Assembly: GCA_020832655.1 (NCBI GenBank)
Contig: JAFIEF010000022.1
Coordinates: 1-48,814 of the forward strand
Origin: Paracoccaceae bacterium
GTDB lineage: Bacteria > Pseudomonadota > Alphaproteobacteria > Rhodobacterales > Rhodobacteraceae
DNA: 48,814 nt
Reading direction: 5' to 3'
A program made the position numbers and the translations under genes. Positions 8,580 through 16,348 of this stretch are shown here, piece after piece. How positions within the stretch are numbered: position 1 is the stretch's first letter; each line of letters begins with the position of its first letter. Below the pieces are notes generated by a model. It made no database searches. It worked only from the letters and a program-made list of their open reading frames with translations, and had not been told where the DNA came from.

Positions 8580-9113
8580 ATGACCCGCCTGATGAGCCTT
8601 GCCTTGCTGGTTTTGCTTCTGGCCGTGCCTGTGCAGGCCGAAATGGACCCTTCCGACTACGCGGTGCCGCCCGCTGACCTGACGCCCGAGGAAGCCGAAG
8701 CGCTGCGCGCGCGCATTGCCGCCGAGATCGCCGCCGACCGCGGCCGCGCTGATGCCGAGGCCGAAGTCCGTCGCAAGGCAGAAGCCGAAGAGGCCGCCCG
8801 CCTTGCCGCGCGGCCTTTGGGTGAACAGCTTGTCGATCTGCGCTGCGCCAGCTGTCACAGCGCAGACAGCTATCAGCAAGCCGATCTGGGCTGGCTGGGC
8901 TGGCACGCGACAGTCTGGCGCATGGATCTGCTCAATGGCGCCGGACTGGGCGCGGGCGAACACGGGCTGATTGCCGACTGGCTTTACGCGCAGCACCCGC
9001 CGACAGGCGCGCGCGCGGCACTGGAATGGCTGGCACTTCTGCTTGTGGCCGTGGCGCTGCCGCTGCCCTGGGCGCTGTGGCGGCGTCACAAACGAAGAAC
9101 TCTGAAACGATAA
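8580..9113 (+). CDS. Membrane-anchored monohaem cytochrome c
   Basis: A 177-residue exported protein with an N-terminal Sec signal (residues 1-20, ending VQA), a charged Ala/Glu-rich helix (about 35-78), one haem c site (Cys89, Cys92, His93 in CASCH), Met115 as a likely axial ligand, and a C-terminal transmembrane helix (about 146-165) followed by a basic cytoplasmic tail. The haem domain is small, about 65 residues. In the arx operon it may take electrons from the enzyme or pass them to a soluble cytochrome, oxidase or photosynthetic reaction centre; this is inference. It is not part of the five-gene arxB2ABCD set that I know. Confidence 0.75.
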   Translation: MTRLMSLALLVLLLAVPVQAEMDPSDYAVPPADLTPEEAEALRARIAAEIAADRGRADAEAEVRRKAEAEEAARLAARPLGEQLVDLRCASCHSADSYQQADLGWLGWHATVWRMDLLNGAGLGAGEHGLIADWLYAQHPPTGARAALEWLALLLVAVALPLPWALWRRHKRRTLKR

Positions 9114-9125
9114 GGGAAACTCCGC

Positions 9126-10226
9126 ATGTCCGTCACCAAAGACACTATCCTTGCGCAGTTGCAGACTGTACCGCTGCCCGATGGCGGCAACCTGATCAGC
9201 GCCGATATGGTGCGCGCGCTGCAGATTGACGGGGCCAAGGTGCGCTTCGTGCTGGAAGCGCCTGACGCGGCCAGCGCGCAGAAACTCGGGCCGGTGCAAC
9301 AGGCCGCCACCGCGGCATTGCGCGCGCTGGATGGTGTGAACGAGGTGCAGATCGCCATCACCGCGCACCAGGCCAAAGGGCAGCCCGGCTCCGGGCAAGG
9401 CGCGCCGCCACAGCTGGAAATCGGCCGCCACCCCACAGGCAAGCCAGAACCGAAATCCATTCCCGGCGTCAAGCGCATCCTTGCCATCGGGTCCGGCAAG
9501 GGCGGCGTGGGCAAGTCTACGGTGTCATCGAACCTGGCCGTGGCGATGGCGCGGCAGGGCTGGAAGGTGGGCTTGCTCGATGCCGATATCTATGGCCCCA
9601 GCCAGCCGCGCATGATGGGGCTGGACCGCCCGCCCATGTCCCCGGACGGCAAGCAGATCATCGCGCTGGAATCGCATGGCGTGAAATTCATGTCGATCGG
9701 GGTTCTGCTGCCCAAGGATGAGGCCGTGATCTGGCGCGGCCCCATGCTGATGGGGGCGTTGCAGCAACTGCTGAACGATGTGCGCTGGGGTAATCTGGAT
9801 GTGCTGATCGTGGATATGCCGCCGGGCACGGGCGATATTCAGCTGACACTGTGCACCTATTTCGATGTGACAGGCGCGATTGTGGTCTCGACCCCGCAGG
9901 ATGTGGCGATGCTGGATGCGCAAAAGGCGCTGGTGGCCTTTACCAAGCTCGGGACCGAAGTGATCGGCCTGATCGAGAACATGTCCGGCTATATGTGCCC
10001 CGAATGCGGGCATGAGGCGCATATCTTCGGCCAGGGTGGCGTGCGCGCCGAGGCCGAAAAGCTGGGCCTGCCGCTTCTTGCGGAAATCCCGATCAACCTT
10101 GATATACGCCTGTCCGGGGATGAAGGCAGGCCCATTGCGCTTGGCGATGACAAAATCGCAGAGATCTACGGCAAACTCGCCGCGCGGCTGATCATGGCCG
10201 CAGAGCATAAGGCACAGGCTGGTTGA
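9126..10226 (+). CDS. apbC: Mrp/ApbC-type P-loop iron-sulfur cluster carrier
   Basis: A 366-residue Mrp/NBP35-type ATPase. An N-terminal MIP18-like (DUF59) domain (about 1-85) is followed by a deviant Walker A (GSGKGGVGKST, about 122-132), switch regions (DADIYGPSQP and DMPPGTGD) and the CPEC motif that holds a bridging [4Fe-4S] cluster in the dimer. It delivers Fe-S clusters to apo-enzymes. The 12-bp gap after the cytochrome gene suggests cotranscription with arx, where four or more cluster-bearing proteins need maturation. It may equally be the housekeeping mrp, since only one copy is visible. Confidence 0.87.
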   Translation: MSVTKDTILAQLQTVPLPDGGNLISADMVRALQIDGAKVRFVLEAPDAASAQKLGPVQQAATAALRALDGVNEVQIAITAHQAKGQPGSGQGAPPQLEIGRHPTGKPEPKSIPGVKRILAIGSGKGGVGKSTVSSNLAVAMARQGWKVGLLDADIYGPSQPRMMGLDRPPMSPDGKQIIALESHGVKFMSIGVLLPKDEAVIWRGPMLMGALQQLLNDVRWGNLDVLIVDMPPGTGDIQLTLCTYFDVTGAIVVSTPQDVAMLDAQKALVAFTKLGTEVIGLIENMSGYMCPECGHEAHIFGQGGVRAEAEKLGLPLLAEIPINLDIRLSGDEGRPIALGDDKIAEIYGKLAARLIMAAEHKAQAG

Positions 10227-10332
10227 CCATCCGGGCTTAGGGCAATCCGGGGCATGTTCATTGCGCGTTGCAGCGGCCTCGCAACCCTGTTTTCTCTTGA
10301 CGGGTGGCCCTGTGCGGGGACATGCGGAAAGA

Positions 10333-11271
10333 ATGCGGATCCTCACTTTCAACGTGCAGAACCTGCGCCTGCGCCGCCCGGATGGCCGCGCGCGGTTCGA
10401 TGGCGCGCGCGACTATGACGTGCCCGAAGACAACACGCCGGACGCAGTTGCGCTTGATCTGGCCGATCGCAGGCTTACCAGTGCGGTTCTCGCGCAGGCG
10501 GATGCGGATGTGATCTGCCTGCAGGAAGTGTTCAATCTTGCCACGCTGGACTTCTTTCACGACCATCTGCTGCGCCATGCAGGCGCGCAGGCCTATCCGC
10601 ATCGCATCTGTCTGCCCGGAAACGATGGCGGCGGGCGTGACCTTGCGGTGCTCAGCCGCAGACCACTTGAGGATGTACGCAGCCATGCCGATCTGACACC
10701 GGACGACCTTGGCCTGCCCACGCCTGCCGGGATGCGGCCTGATGCGCCGATCTTTCGGCGCGACTGCGTTACCTTTCGCGTGAATGAACTGACCCTGTTC
10801 CATTGTCATTTCAAAGCCCCCTGGCCGGATCAGCAGCGCGCTTGGCCGATCCGCCGCATGGAAGCGCTGGCAGTTCGCAAGCTGGTGGAACGCAACTGCG
10901 CGCATGACCCCGCGGCGCTCTGGCTGATCCTCGGGGATCTGAACGAACCGTCTGACCCCGCCGATGCTGCCCCGGATCCGGCGATTGCCCCCTTGCTTCC
11001 GCCCTTTTCAGTCGATCTGCTGGCGCGAATGCCGCAAGCCGAGCGATGGACCTTCTACAATGCGCTGGACGATCATTATGCCTGCCCGGACGCGCTGCTG
11101 GGCGCCCCTGCTTTGGCGCAGCGCTGGCCAACTGCCATTCCGCGTGCCCGGCGTGCGGGGTTGGACCGGGCCGCGCATCGCGCGACAGAGGACCGGCTGA
11201 CCGATGTCGGCGCGCACCGTCCCCATGCCAGCGATCACGCAGCGATTGTTCTGGACCTTGACGGGCTGTGA
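10333..11271 (+). CDS. Endonuclease/exonuclease/phosphatase-fold protein
   Basis: A 312-residue protein of the EEP superfamily: the opening MRILTFNVQNLRLR, the catalytic ICLQEV glutamate, LILGDLNEP and a terminal SDHAAIVLDL (Asp-His pair) are all present. It has no signal peptide. The ATG at 10333 gives the canonical strand-1 start; an in-frame upstream start at 10261 would add a Cys-rich, non-family extension. The substrate cannot be told from sequence: DNA, nucleotide or phosphoester hydrolysis are all possible. It is about 100 bp after apbC, in the same direction, and probably a separate unit. Confidence 0.75.
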   Translation: MRILTFNVQNLRLRRPDGRARFDGARDYDVPEDNTPDAVALDLADRRLTSAVLAQADADVICLQEVFNLATLDFFHDHLLRHAGAQAYPHRICLPGNDGGGRDLAVLSRRPLEDVRSHADLTPDDLGLPTPAGMRPDAPIFRRDCVTFRVNELTLFHCHFKAPWPDQQRAWPIRRMEALAVRKLVERNCAHDPAALWLILGDLNEPSDPADAAPDPAIAPLLPPFSVDLLARMPQAERWTFYNALDDHYACPDALLGAPALAQRWPTAIPRARRAGLDRAAHRATEDRLTDVGAHRPHASDHAAIVLDLDGL

Positions 11272-11368
11272 CGCGCCGGGATTTCGCAAGCGGGCCATAC
11301 CAGGGGCGGGCTGAAACTCTGGCGTTATCTGGCTGGCGATGGCGCGGGTTGGCCTGCGCCGGATGTGC

Positions 11369-12148
11369 CTATTGCGCCATCCGCGCCGCATAAAGCGCGA
11401 CCGCCGCCGCGTTGGACACATTCAATGACCCGAACGCCCCTGCTGCCGGAATACGCGCAAGGAAATCGCACATGTCGCGGGTCTTGTCGCGCAGCCCCGG
11501 CCCCTCGGCCCCCAGAACCAGTGCGACAGGCCCGGCGGGCAGGGCTGCCAGCGTCTGATCCAGCGTTTGCGGGCCATCGCCATCCAGACCGATCAGCACA
11601 TAGCCCAGCCGTTGCAGCGCTGCCATCTCTTCGGAAAGATTGCGCACCCGCAGATAGGGCTGACGCTCCAGCGCGCCGCTGGCGGTCTTGGCCAGCGCGC
11701 CGGTTTCGGGGGCCGCGTGGCGCTGGGTGGCGATCACCGCGCAGGCGCCGAACACTTCGGCCGAACGCAGGATCGCGCCCACATTATGCGGGTCGCTGAC
11801 CCGGTCCAGCAGCACCACCAGCCCGCCCCCGTCCTGGCGCGCGCAGCATTCTGCAACACTGCCCCAATCAAGCGGGCGCACCTCCAGCGCGGCACCCTGA
11901 TGCACCGAATCGGCGGGCACGGGGGCTGCAAATTTGCGCGGGTCAGAGAGTTCAGGTGCAAGACCGCTGGCGGCAATCGCCACCTCCAACCGCTGCGCGG
12001 CATTCTGGGTCACGACCAGGCGCAGCTTTTCGCGCGCGGGGTTGGTCAGCGCATCACGCACTGCGTGAATCCCGAACAGCCACAGCGTTTCACGCTGCGC
12101 GGCGCGCTTGGCCTGTTCCTTGGCGATCACCCAATCCGGCTTCTTCAT
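11369..12148 (-). CDS. rlmB: 23S rRNA 2'-O-methyltransferase RlmB-like (TrmH family)
   Basis: A 259-residue SpoU/TrmH-type methyltransferase with an N-terminal substrate-binding domain (about 18-90) and a C-terminal SPOUT knot. All three motifs are visible: LLDRVSDPHNVGAILRSAEVFG, VLGAEGPGLR and LNVSNAAAVALY. RlmB methylates G2251 of 23S rRNA. ATG 12148 (MKKPDWVIAKEQ) is chosen because upstream residues in the same frame overlap the intergenic tRNA leader and look random. The gene is divergent from the tRNA-Tyr gene. A related TrmH-family specificity cannot be excluded. Confidence 0.85.
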   Translation of the reverse strand: MKKPDWVIAKEQAKRAAQRETLWLFGIHAVRDALTNPAREKLRLVVTQNAAQRLEVAIAASGLAPELSDPRKFAAPVPADSVHQGAALEVRPLDWGSVAECCARQDGGGLVVLLDRVSDPHNVGAILRSAEVFGACAVIATQRHAAPETGALAKTASGALERQPYLRVRNLSEEMAALQRLGYVLIGLDGDGPQTLDQTLAALPAGPVALVLGAEGPGLRDKTRDMCDFLARIPAAGAFGSLNVSNAAAVALYAARMAQ

Positions 12149-12362
12149 TTGTGGTCTGCCCCTGATACCCGGCCAGCGCGTGCCGCCGCCCTGCCCGCAA
12201 CCATGCGCAGCCGCGCGCGCGGGTTCAACCCCGAATGCGGCCCCGGTCGGCGATCGCGGGCAGCGGCGCAGGGCGTGGCGCGGCAGAGTTGCGAAACTGC
12301 CACCGCGCTGCTTTTCCGCCCTTGACGCGATGCAGGGGCTTGGGTATCCCACCGCCACGTCA

Positions 12363-12446
12363 GGGCGACGAGCTGCAAGGTGCGGCAGCGGACTGTAACT
12401 CCGCCGGGGAGACCCACGCCTGGTTCGATTCCAGGGTCGCCCACCA
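12363..12446 (+). tRNA. tRNA-Tyr (GTA), also the left attachment site
   Basis: A complete 84-nt class II tRNA. Acceptor GGGCGAC pairs with GTCGCCC. D arm is GCTG/CGGC, anticodon stem GCGGA/TCCGC with loop CTGTAAC (anticodon GTA), a long variable arm with GGG/CCC, T arm CCTGG/CCAGG, and encoded CCA. Its 3' 58 nt (12389-12446) recur at 21793-21850, so the gene is the integration target of the mobile element and was kept intact by it. Confidence 0.95.
12389..12446 (+). repeat. attL: 58-bp direct repeat in tRNA-Tyr
   Basis: This is the 3' part of tRNA-Tyr from the anticodon stem to CCA. It is identical over 58 bp to 21793-21850; the bases before (G versus T) and after (C versus T) differ, which defines the repeat precisely. 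Confidence 0.93.
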
Positions 12447-12486
12447 CCTTCAAAATCAATAACTTAGCGGGTTTTGGGGTGGTGGT

Positions 12487-12528
12487 GCTTACAAGCGGAA
12501 AAACAGAAAAGTAAGCATTTTGTAAGCA
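12487..12528. repeat. Left-arm GTAAGCA sites, candidate Int/Xis arm sites
   Basis: Three copies of the motif TTGTAAGCA or its core lie just inside attL: inverted at 12487-12494 (GCTTACAA), direct at 12511-12517 and direct at 12520-12528. The last two GTAAGCA cores are 11 bp apart (12511 and 12522). The same arrangement recurs inside attR. Confidence 0.6.
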
Positions 12529-12569
12529 GGTCAGCGAGTAGGCATGAGAAGCGGTAACGGCTTCGTGAT

Positions 12570-12758
12570 CTACGCAGCGCGCCGCCTGAAACTCTGCAAC
12601 CCGGCATTGAACGCCCGCACAACCGCGTCATGATCCAGCCCCGCCAGCGCGCATACAGTCGCCGCGTCCTGTGTCCTGATCCATCGCGCCGCGTCATCAT
12701 CGCGTAGCGCCAAGGCCAGCACTGCGCGCCATAGGTGCAACTCCGGGTTCTGTGCCAT
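12570..12758 (-). CDS. Small hypothetical protein of the element
   Basis: A 62-residue soluble protein (starting MAQNPELHLWRAVLALAL) that I cannot assign. ATG 12758 follows a strong AGAGGGG ribosome-binding site at 6-8 nt; an upstream in-frame ATG at 12881 has none. It is the last gene of the leftward packaging operon, next to attL. A helical pattern with Asp-rich turns is visible. It could be a morphogenesis helper or cargo protein; there is no evidence to choose. Confidence 0.6.
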   Translation of the reverse strand: MAQNPELHLWRAVLALALRDDDAARWIRTQDAATVCALAGLDHDAVVRAFNAGLQSFRRRAA

Positions 12759-12865
12759 CGCATCCCCTCTTGTGAAAAAGGGCAGGCCCGAAAGCCTGCC
12801 CCCCATATGACCAGCCCGGAAATGAGGCAACCGCGCCGCCATATTTGCAGACTTCGCAAAACACA

Positions 12866-13564
12866 TCACGCGGGTTTGCAAAGTGTCTCGATCCAGTCAG
12901 GGGCTTTCGGTGCCGCCTCGCCAAGTTCCTGCGCCGCCGCAACCGCGCCTTGATGCAACCCCTCAAGATCGCGCGGCATGGCCTGCAACCGTTCATAGGC
13001 CCGCTGGTCATCCAGCCATTGACGATAACGCGCCGCCCCGTCTGCCAGCGCCTCGGCTTCGGCTTTCTTCGCTTCAATCGTGGCGCGGTAGTCATCCAAC
13101 GTAGCACGCGCGCGCCGCTCGGCCCGAGCCTGAGCATCTGCCGCCGCTTGTTCCGCCTGCACTGCCAACTTGCGAAGGTAGCCGCGAAGATGTGTCGCCT
13201 CTGCAATCAGATCGCCGTGGTTCGTTCCAATAGCACCCACCAGCCCCGGAAAACCCCGCGTTTCAAAGGTCACTTCACGCAAACCCCTGATCGCGGCCAT
13301 ACGCGGCTTGAAATGACGTTCCAGCGCCTCGGCCCGTTCCGCATCCGTAGGGGCGCGCAATGGCCCGTTCCCGTTCAAGATGCCGGACAACGCCCGCAAG
13401 CGCTTCTCAGCATCCGCCCGCGCCCATGCGGGTTTGAATTCAGCGCCACGCGACTGCAACGGAAAATCCGGGCAATCCAGCGCATCAGGCCAGATCGCCG
13501 CCGGGTCTTTCGTCAACGTCAAATCGGGCTTCGGGTCGATCTGCTTTTGTGCTGCCGCTTCCAT
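12866..13564 (-). CDS. Hypothetical coiled-coil protein of the element
   Basis: A 232-residue protein with no family I recognise. Residues about 130-185 are Ala/Glu/Arg-rich heptad-like sequence (AEQAAADAQARAERRARA and on) and predict a coiled coil; the N-terminal third is Pro/Asp-rich. ATG 13564 lies one base after the stop of the upstream gene, so the pair is coupled. Its place after the large terminase is where portal or head genes lie in a phage, but it has no portal features. A role in packaging or capsid interaction is possible, unproven. Confidence 0.6.
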   Translation of the reverse strand: MEAAAQKQIDPKPDLTLTKDPAAIWPDALDCPDFPLQSRGAEFKPAWARADAEKRLRALSGILNGNGPLRAPTDAERAEALERHFKPRMAAIRGLREVTFETRGFPGLVGAIGTNHGDLIAEATHLRGYLRKLAVQAEQAAADAQARAERRARATLDDYRATIEAKKAEAEALADGAARYRQWLDDQRAYERLQAMPRDLEGLHQGAVAAAQELGEAAPKAPDWIETLCKPA

Positions 13565-13565
13565 G

Positions 13566-13841
13566 TCAGTGATCCTTTTCGCTTGGCAGGCTCGCCGCCC
13601 AGTCAAAGCCCCCGGCCTGCGCATGACGTGACGGTGCAGGCTTGGATGGATGCGCCGCCGGGGTGTCATCCTCCCTCGGTAAGTTCGCTGTCCAGTCAAA
13701 TGCAGCAGGCTTGACAGGCGGCTTGGCATTGCCCTGAGCCTGCGCAATGCCCTCTTGCACGGCACGCCGGACAAGCGCGTTAAGCGCCGCCTTGTGGTCC
13801 GGCCTGCCCCGCGCGGCTGTCGTTACAAAGGTAAGTCCCAT
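13566..13841 (-). CDS. Small protein with duplicated FDW-LP motif
   Basis: A 91-residue protein beginning 19 nt inside the terL 3' end behind a good AGGAG site. Two related segments, AFDWTANLPREDD (about 47-59) and GFDWAASLPSEKD (about 78-90), suggest an internal duplication or a repeated short binding motif separated by a Pro/Ala-rich linker. The N-terminus looks like a small helical domain. Repeated short linear motifs often contact a partner protein, here perhaps a terminase or helper protein; that is inference. Confidence 0.6.
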   Translation of the reverse strand: MGLTFVTTAARGRPDHKAALNALVRRAVQEGIAQAQGNAKPPVKPAAFDWTANLPREDDTPAAHPSKPAPSRHAQAGGFDWAASLPSEKDH

Positions 13842-15277
13842 GCGATATGCTCCTTTTGTGGGATTGGTTCTGTGCGGCCCGTAGCGCCGCGATGACGTAG
13901 CAAGATGCCCGGCGATGACGTGCGCTTAGTGAGTGTCGCCACAACGCCCGCAACCGCGTTTGCACGGTCATCATGGCCCCCCGGCGCATGGTCGATCTGG
14001 TCACGCCCGCTGCGGCTGGTGCGCCGTTCCAGCCCGATAAGCTGGCGCTGCACCACCTCACATGGTGGCAGTTCAACACGGCCCGAATTCAGCGCCGCAA
14101 GCGTTTCAAGATAAAGCGCGCTGCGGTCCAGTTCCGACACGTCATAGGCAATGCCATGCTTGCGGAATTCATCCCCCGGCCATCGGCCCGCGTATCTGTC
14201 GCCCATCACGCGCTTGATGCCGTAGCGGCTCAATATGTCCACATACTCGGCCACGATCCCGGCGGGTGATCCCTTGCGCCCCTGCACCAGATCAATAACA
14301 GCGGCGTCACCTTCCCGGTGGCCTATGCAAAGCGTGAATTCATCCGCGCCGCCGCCGCTTGGGTCAACAAAGGCCAGGTATTGAACGCCCGCAACACGCG
14401 GCAATTCGCGCGGCTTCGGACGGGTGCAATCGGCTATCAATTCAGGGTCAACAAAGCTGGATATGTCGCTGCGAAACTCTGCCAGATACTCGGCCCGCGC
14501 CGCCTCTGGATCGTCGCGCATGGCGTCATCAATGACACGTTGCGGCAAGGTCGGGTTCATCATCCTTGACGGTGCACGCGCCACCAGAACGCGGCTTTCC
14601 GCGTCATCTGCGAAACTGCGCCTGAAGGTATCCCAAAGCACGCCCCGTTTTGCGTAGGGCGATGACAAGGCAATCAACTTGCCGCCCAAGGTCGCCAAGG
14701 CTGGCCGGATTGCCGCGATGATTTCCTTGTCAGGGCTTGCGCCGTCAGCATGCCAAAAGCTGATTTCGTCGCAGATGCACGCGGCCAGCGTGTAGCCCCT
14801 GACTGACCTATGGCTGGCCGTGGTGATCTCGATCACGCAACGGTTATTCAGTTCGATCTGTTCCGAATTCTCGCGCACCACCATGCGCCGCAACATCGGG
14901 TTTTCATTCACAAGCCCGGACGTGTAGCGCATCACGGCCCGCGCCTGCTTTCGATCTGCCGCGATTGTCATCACGGTTGCAATCTCGCCGGGTGCAAGTC
15001 TGTCGCGGTAGTCAAAGAAACACGCCAGATACACGGCCAGAAACGCCGCTGCATGGCTCTTGCCGCCCCTGCGCCCTATGGCTAGCCAAAGCTCTGCAAA
15101 GGCGTCATGTGGGGCTTCTGTGCGCGCTGTAAGCGCCTTGAACGTGTCCAGTTCGGTGGCGTCCAGTTCCAGCCCGTAAAAGCCTGAAAGCAAGGCACGC
15201 CATGCGCTGAAACTATCGCCCCCAAAGATCGGCCCGAATAGCTGCGCCTCGGTCATGGCTTGGCGTATGTCGATCAT
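13823..15277 (-). CDS. terL: Terminase large subunit
   Basis: A 484-residue packaging motor. The ATPase domain has a Walker A variant GRRGGKS (residues 68-74) and Walker B with CDE (Asp170, Glu171). The C-terminal nuclease has Asp305 (FVDPSGGG), Asp360 (GDRYAG) and DDRANA near residue 445, the three acidic positions of the RNase-H-like fold. ATG 15277 overlaps the preceding stop (ATGA). Full length and all catalytic motifs present, so it is probably functional. It powers DNA translocation into a procapsid and cuts the DNA, yet no portal or capsid gene is near. The nearest relatives are expected in tailed phages. Confidence 0.88.
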   Translation of the reverse strand: MIDIRQAMTEAQLFGPIFGGDSFSAWRALLSGFYGLELDATELDTFKALTARTEAPHDAFAELWLAIGRRGGKSHAAAFLAVYLACFFDYRDRLAPGEIATVMTIAADRKQARAVMRYTSGLVNENPMLRRMVVRENSEQIELNNRCVIEITTASHRSVRGYTLAACICDEISFWHADGASPDKEIIAAIRPALATLGGKLIALSSPYAKRGVLWDTFRRSFADDAESRVLVARAPSRMMNPTLPQRVIDDAMRDDPEAARAEYLAEFRSDISSFVDPELIADCTRPKPRELPRVAGVQYLAFVDPSGGGADEFTLCIGHREGDAAVIDLVQGRKGSPAGIVAEYVDILSRYGIKRVMGDRYAGRWPGDEFRKHGIAYDVSELDRSALYLETLAALNSGRVELPPCEVVQRQLIGLERRTSRSGRDQIDHAPGGHDDRANAVAGVVATLTKRTSSPGILLRHRGATGRTEPIPQKEHIAWDLPL

Positions 15278-15375
15278 GCCAGCCCCCATGCAAGGAAGGC
15301 CAGCCCGTAGCACTCAAGGCCAAGGGCCAAGGCAAGCGCCCGGTTGCGGGTCAGGACATAGGCCAGCGCAATCAT
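15274..15375 (-). CDS. 33-residue hydrophobic peptide, overlapped in terminase operon
   Basis: A short frame encoding a 33-residue peptide (starting MIALAYVLTRNRALALALG) with one predicted membrane helix. Its start overlaps the stop of the upstream 46-residue gene and its stop overlaps the terL start, both as ATGA. The exact overlaps on both sides are the main evidence that it is translated. Function unknown. Confidence 0.5.
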   Translation of the reverse strand: MIALAYVLTRNRALALALGLECYGLAFLAWGLA

Positions 15376-15512
15376 CCCGCCCCCCTGATCGCTGTCGCAA
15401 GATCGGCCAGCAAGGCAAGCGCGGCTCCGTGTGTGAGCGGCACTTCTGCAAACGCTTCCCCGTCACGCCAGATATGCAGAACAGGGCCGGGTCGGATCGT
15501 GATCAGCATCAT
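15372..15512 (-). CDS. 46-residue hypothetical protein in terminase operon
   Basis: A 46-residue protein (starting MMLITIRPGPVLHIWRDGE) with a beta-rich N-terminal half and a helical C-terminal half. Both ends overlap neighbours by ATGA, making a continuous translational chain from the 120-residue gene to terL. I do not recognise the family. Confidence 0.55.
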   Translation of the reverse strand: MMLITIRPGPVLHIWRDGEAFAEVPLTHGAALALLADLATAIRGAG

Positions 15513-15871
15513 GACGCGGCCCGCCCGGCGATGTAGCTGGCAAGGTCTGTCACGTCTTTCTGTCTGCGCTCCAAGCCCAGCTTAACAAGGATGCCTTGAA
15601 GGGCATTGCAGGCTTGTGTCCACTTTCCAGCGTCAAAGCTGGCATGGTCGCCATCGGCAAGGGCTTGCTCTTGAATGTGAAGCCAATGTTCCAGCCATAG
15701 CGCGCGCTCCACAAGACTGCGCTGCGAATAGGACAACTGGTCAGCGCCGCCAAGGTCATCGGTCATCGCCTGCCAGCGTGCGCGCATATCAACTGCGACC
15801 CTGCTACGCCCGTCCAGGCGGTCAAGGTATCCGGCGGTAAACTGGTCAGGAATGGCGGTTAGTTTGGGCAT
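15509..15871 (-). CDS. Candidate terminase small subunit
   Basis: A 120-residue helical protein, first gene of the leftward packaging operon. Its position two tiny genes upstream of terL, its size and its helix-rich composition suit a small terminase, which selects the DNA to be packaged, but I see no certain HTH and the sequence does not match a family I know. The stop overlaps the next gene as ATGA. It is preceded by the iteron-containing gap and by two GTAAGCA sites at 15887-15905, so its expression may be tied to the element's own DNA-binding proteins. Confidence 0.55.
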   Translation of the reverse strand: MPKLTAIPDQFTAGYLDRLDGRSRVAVDMRARWQAMTDDLGGADQLSYSQRSLVERALWLEHWLHIQEQALADGDHASFDAGKWTQACNALQGILVKLGLERRQKDVTDLASYIAGRAAS

Positions 15872-15886
15872 ATATCCGGCGCATCT

Positions 15887-15905
15887 GCTTACATTATGCT
15901 TACAT
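15887..15905. promoter_or_regulatory. Paired GTAAGCA sites upstream of the packaging operon
   Basis: Two copies of ATGTAAGC (read on the minus strand) at 15887-15894 and 15898-15905, 11 bp apart, 16 bp upstream of the first packaging gene's ATG. The motif and spacing match the pairs inside both attachment arms, suggesting one protein binds all three places. Confidence 0.5.
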
Positions 15906-16079
15906 GATAGCCCATGCCCTAGGTAATGTCATTTTCTAACAGTTACTTATGCGACCTTAACGGCGGATTTATGATCCGATGATGACCAGAAAGTGCGAAT
16001 TTTGCAAAGCGGTCGAGGGTAGCGGCCAGCGTGAAGGCGATATGTCGCGCCGAATATAACGCCCATGCTGCCATGAGGG

Positions 16080-16338
16080 TGTAACCGACTGTAACCGACT
16101 GTAACCAAGCCTCTGGTTACATTTTAGCCTTGATATCATTCGCTTTTTTCACGGTGTAACCGTGTAACCGGGATTTCGGGCTACTCTATATTTTCAAAAA
16201 CACACTCATACTTCTCTGACTGTTTTTCTCCCAATTATCGAAAAATGTCGGTTACACGGTTACACATGGTTTTTTCCCTTTAAAAACAACGCTAAAATGT
16301 AACCGCGCCTCTGGTTACACTTGGTTACACTGGTTACA
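16080..16338. repeat. Symmetric TGTAACC iteron array, putative replication origin
   Basis: Twelve copies of TGTAACC or its complement: direct at 16080, 16090, 16100, 16155, 16163 and 16298; inverted at 16115, 16250, 16258, 16313, 16323 and 16332. Each direct copy pairs with an inverted one about a dyad at 16209.5 (one pair is off by half a base). The first three are spaced by exactly 10 bp. The centre (about 16180-16245) is AT-rich. It lies in the only long gene-free stretch of the element (15872-16348), right downstream of the helicase gene. Iterons flanking an AT-rich centre are the known design of PICI/SaPI origins. Confidence 0.75.
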
Positions 16339-16348
16339 CTTTCCCGCA

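Noticed and set aside
12570-15871. Gene transfer agent cluster
   Set aside because: No portal, capsid, tail or other GTA genes, and the terminase lies within an att-bounded element with its own replication genes.
16080-16338. CRISPR array
   Set aside because: Repeats are only 7 bp, occur in both orientations with irregular spacing, and no cas genes are near.
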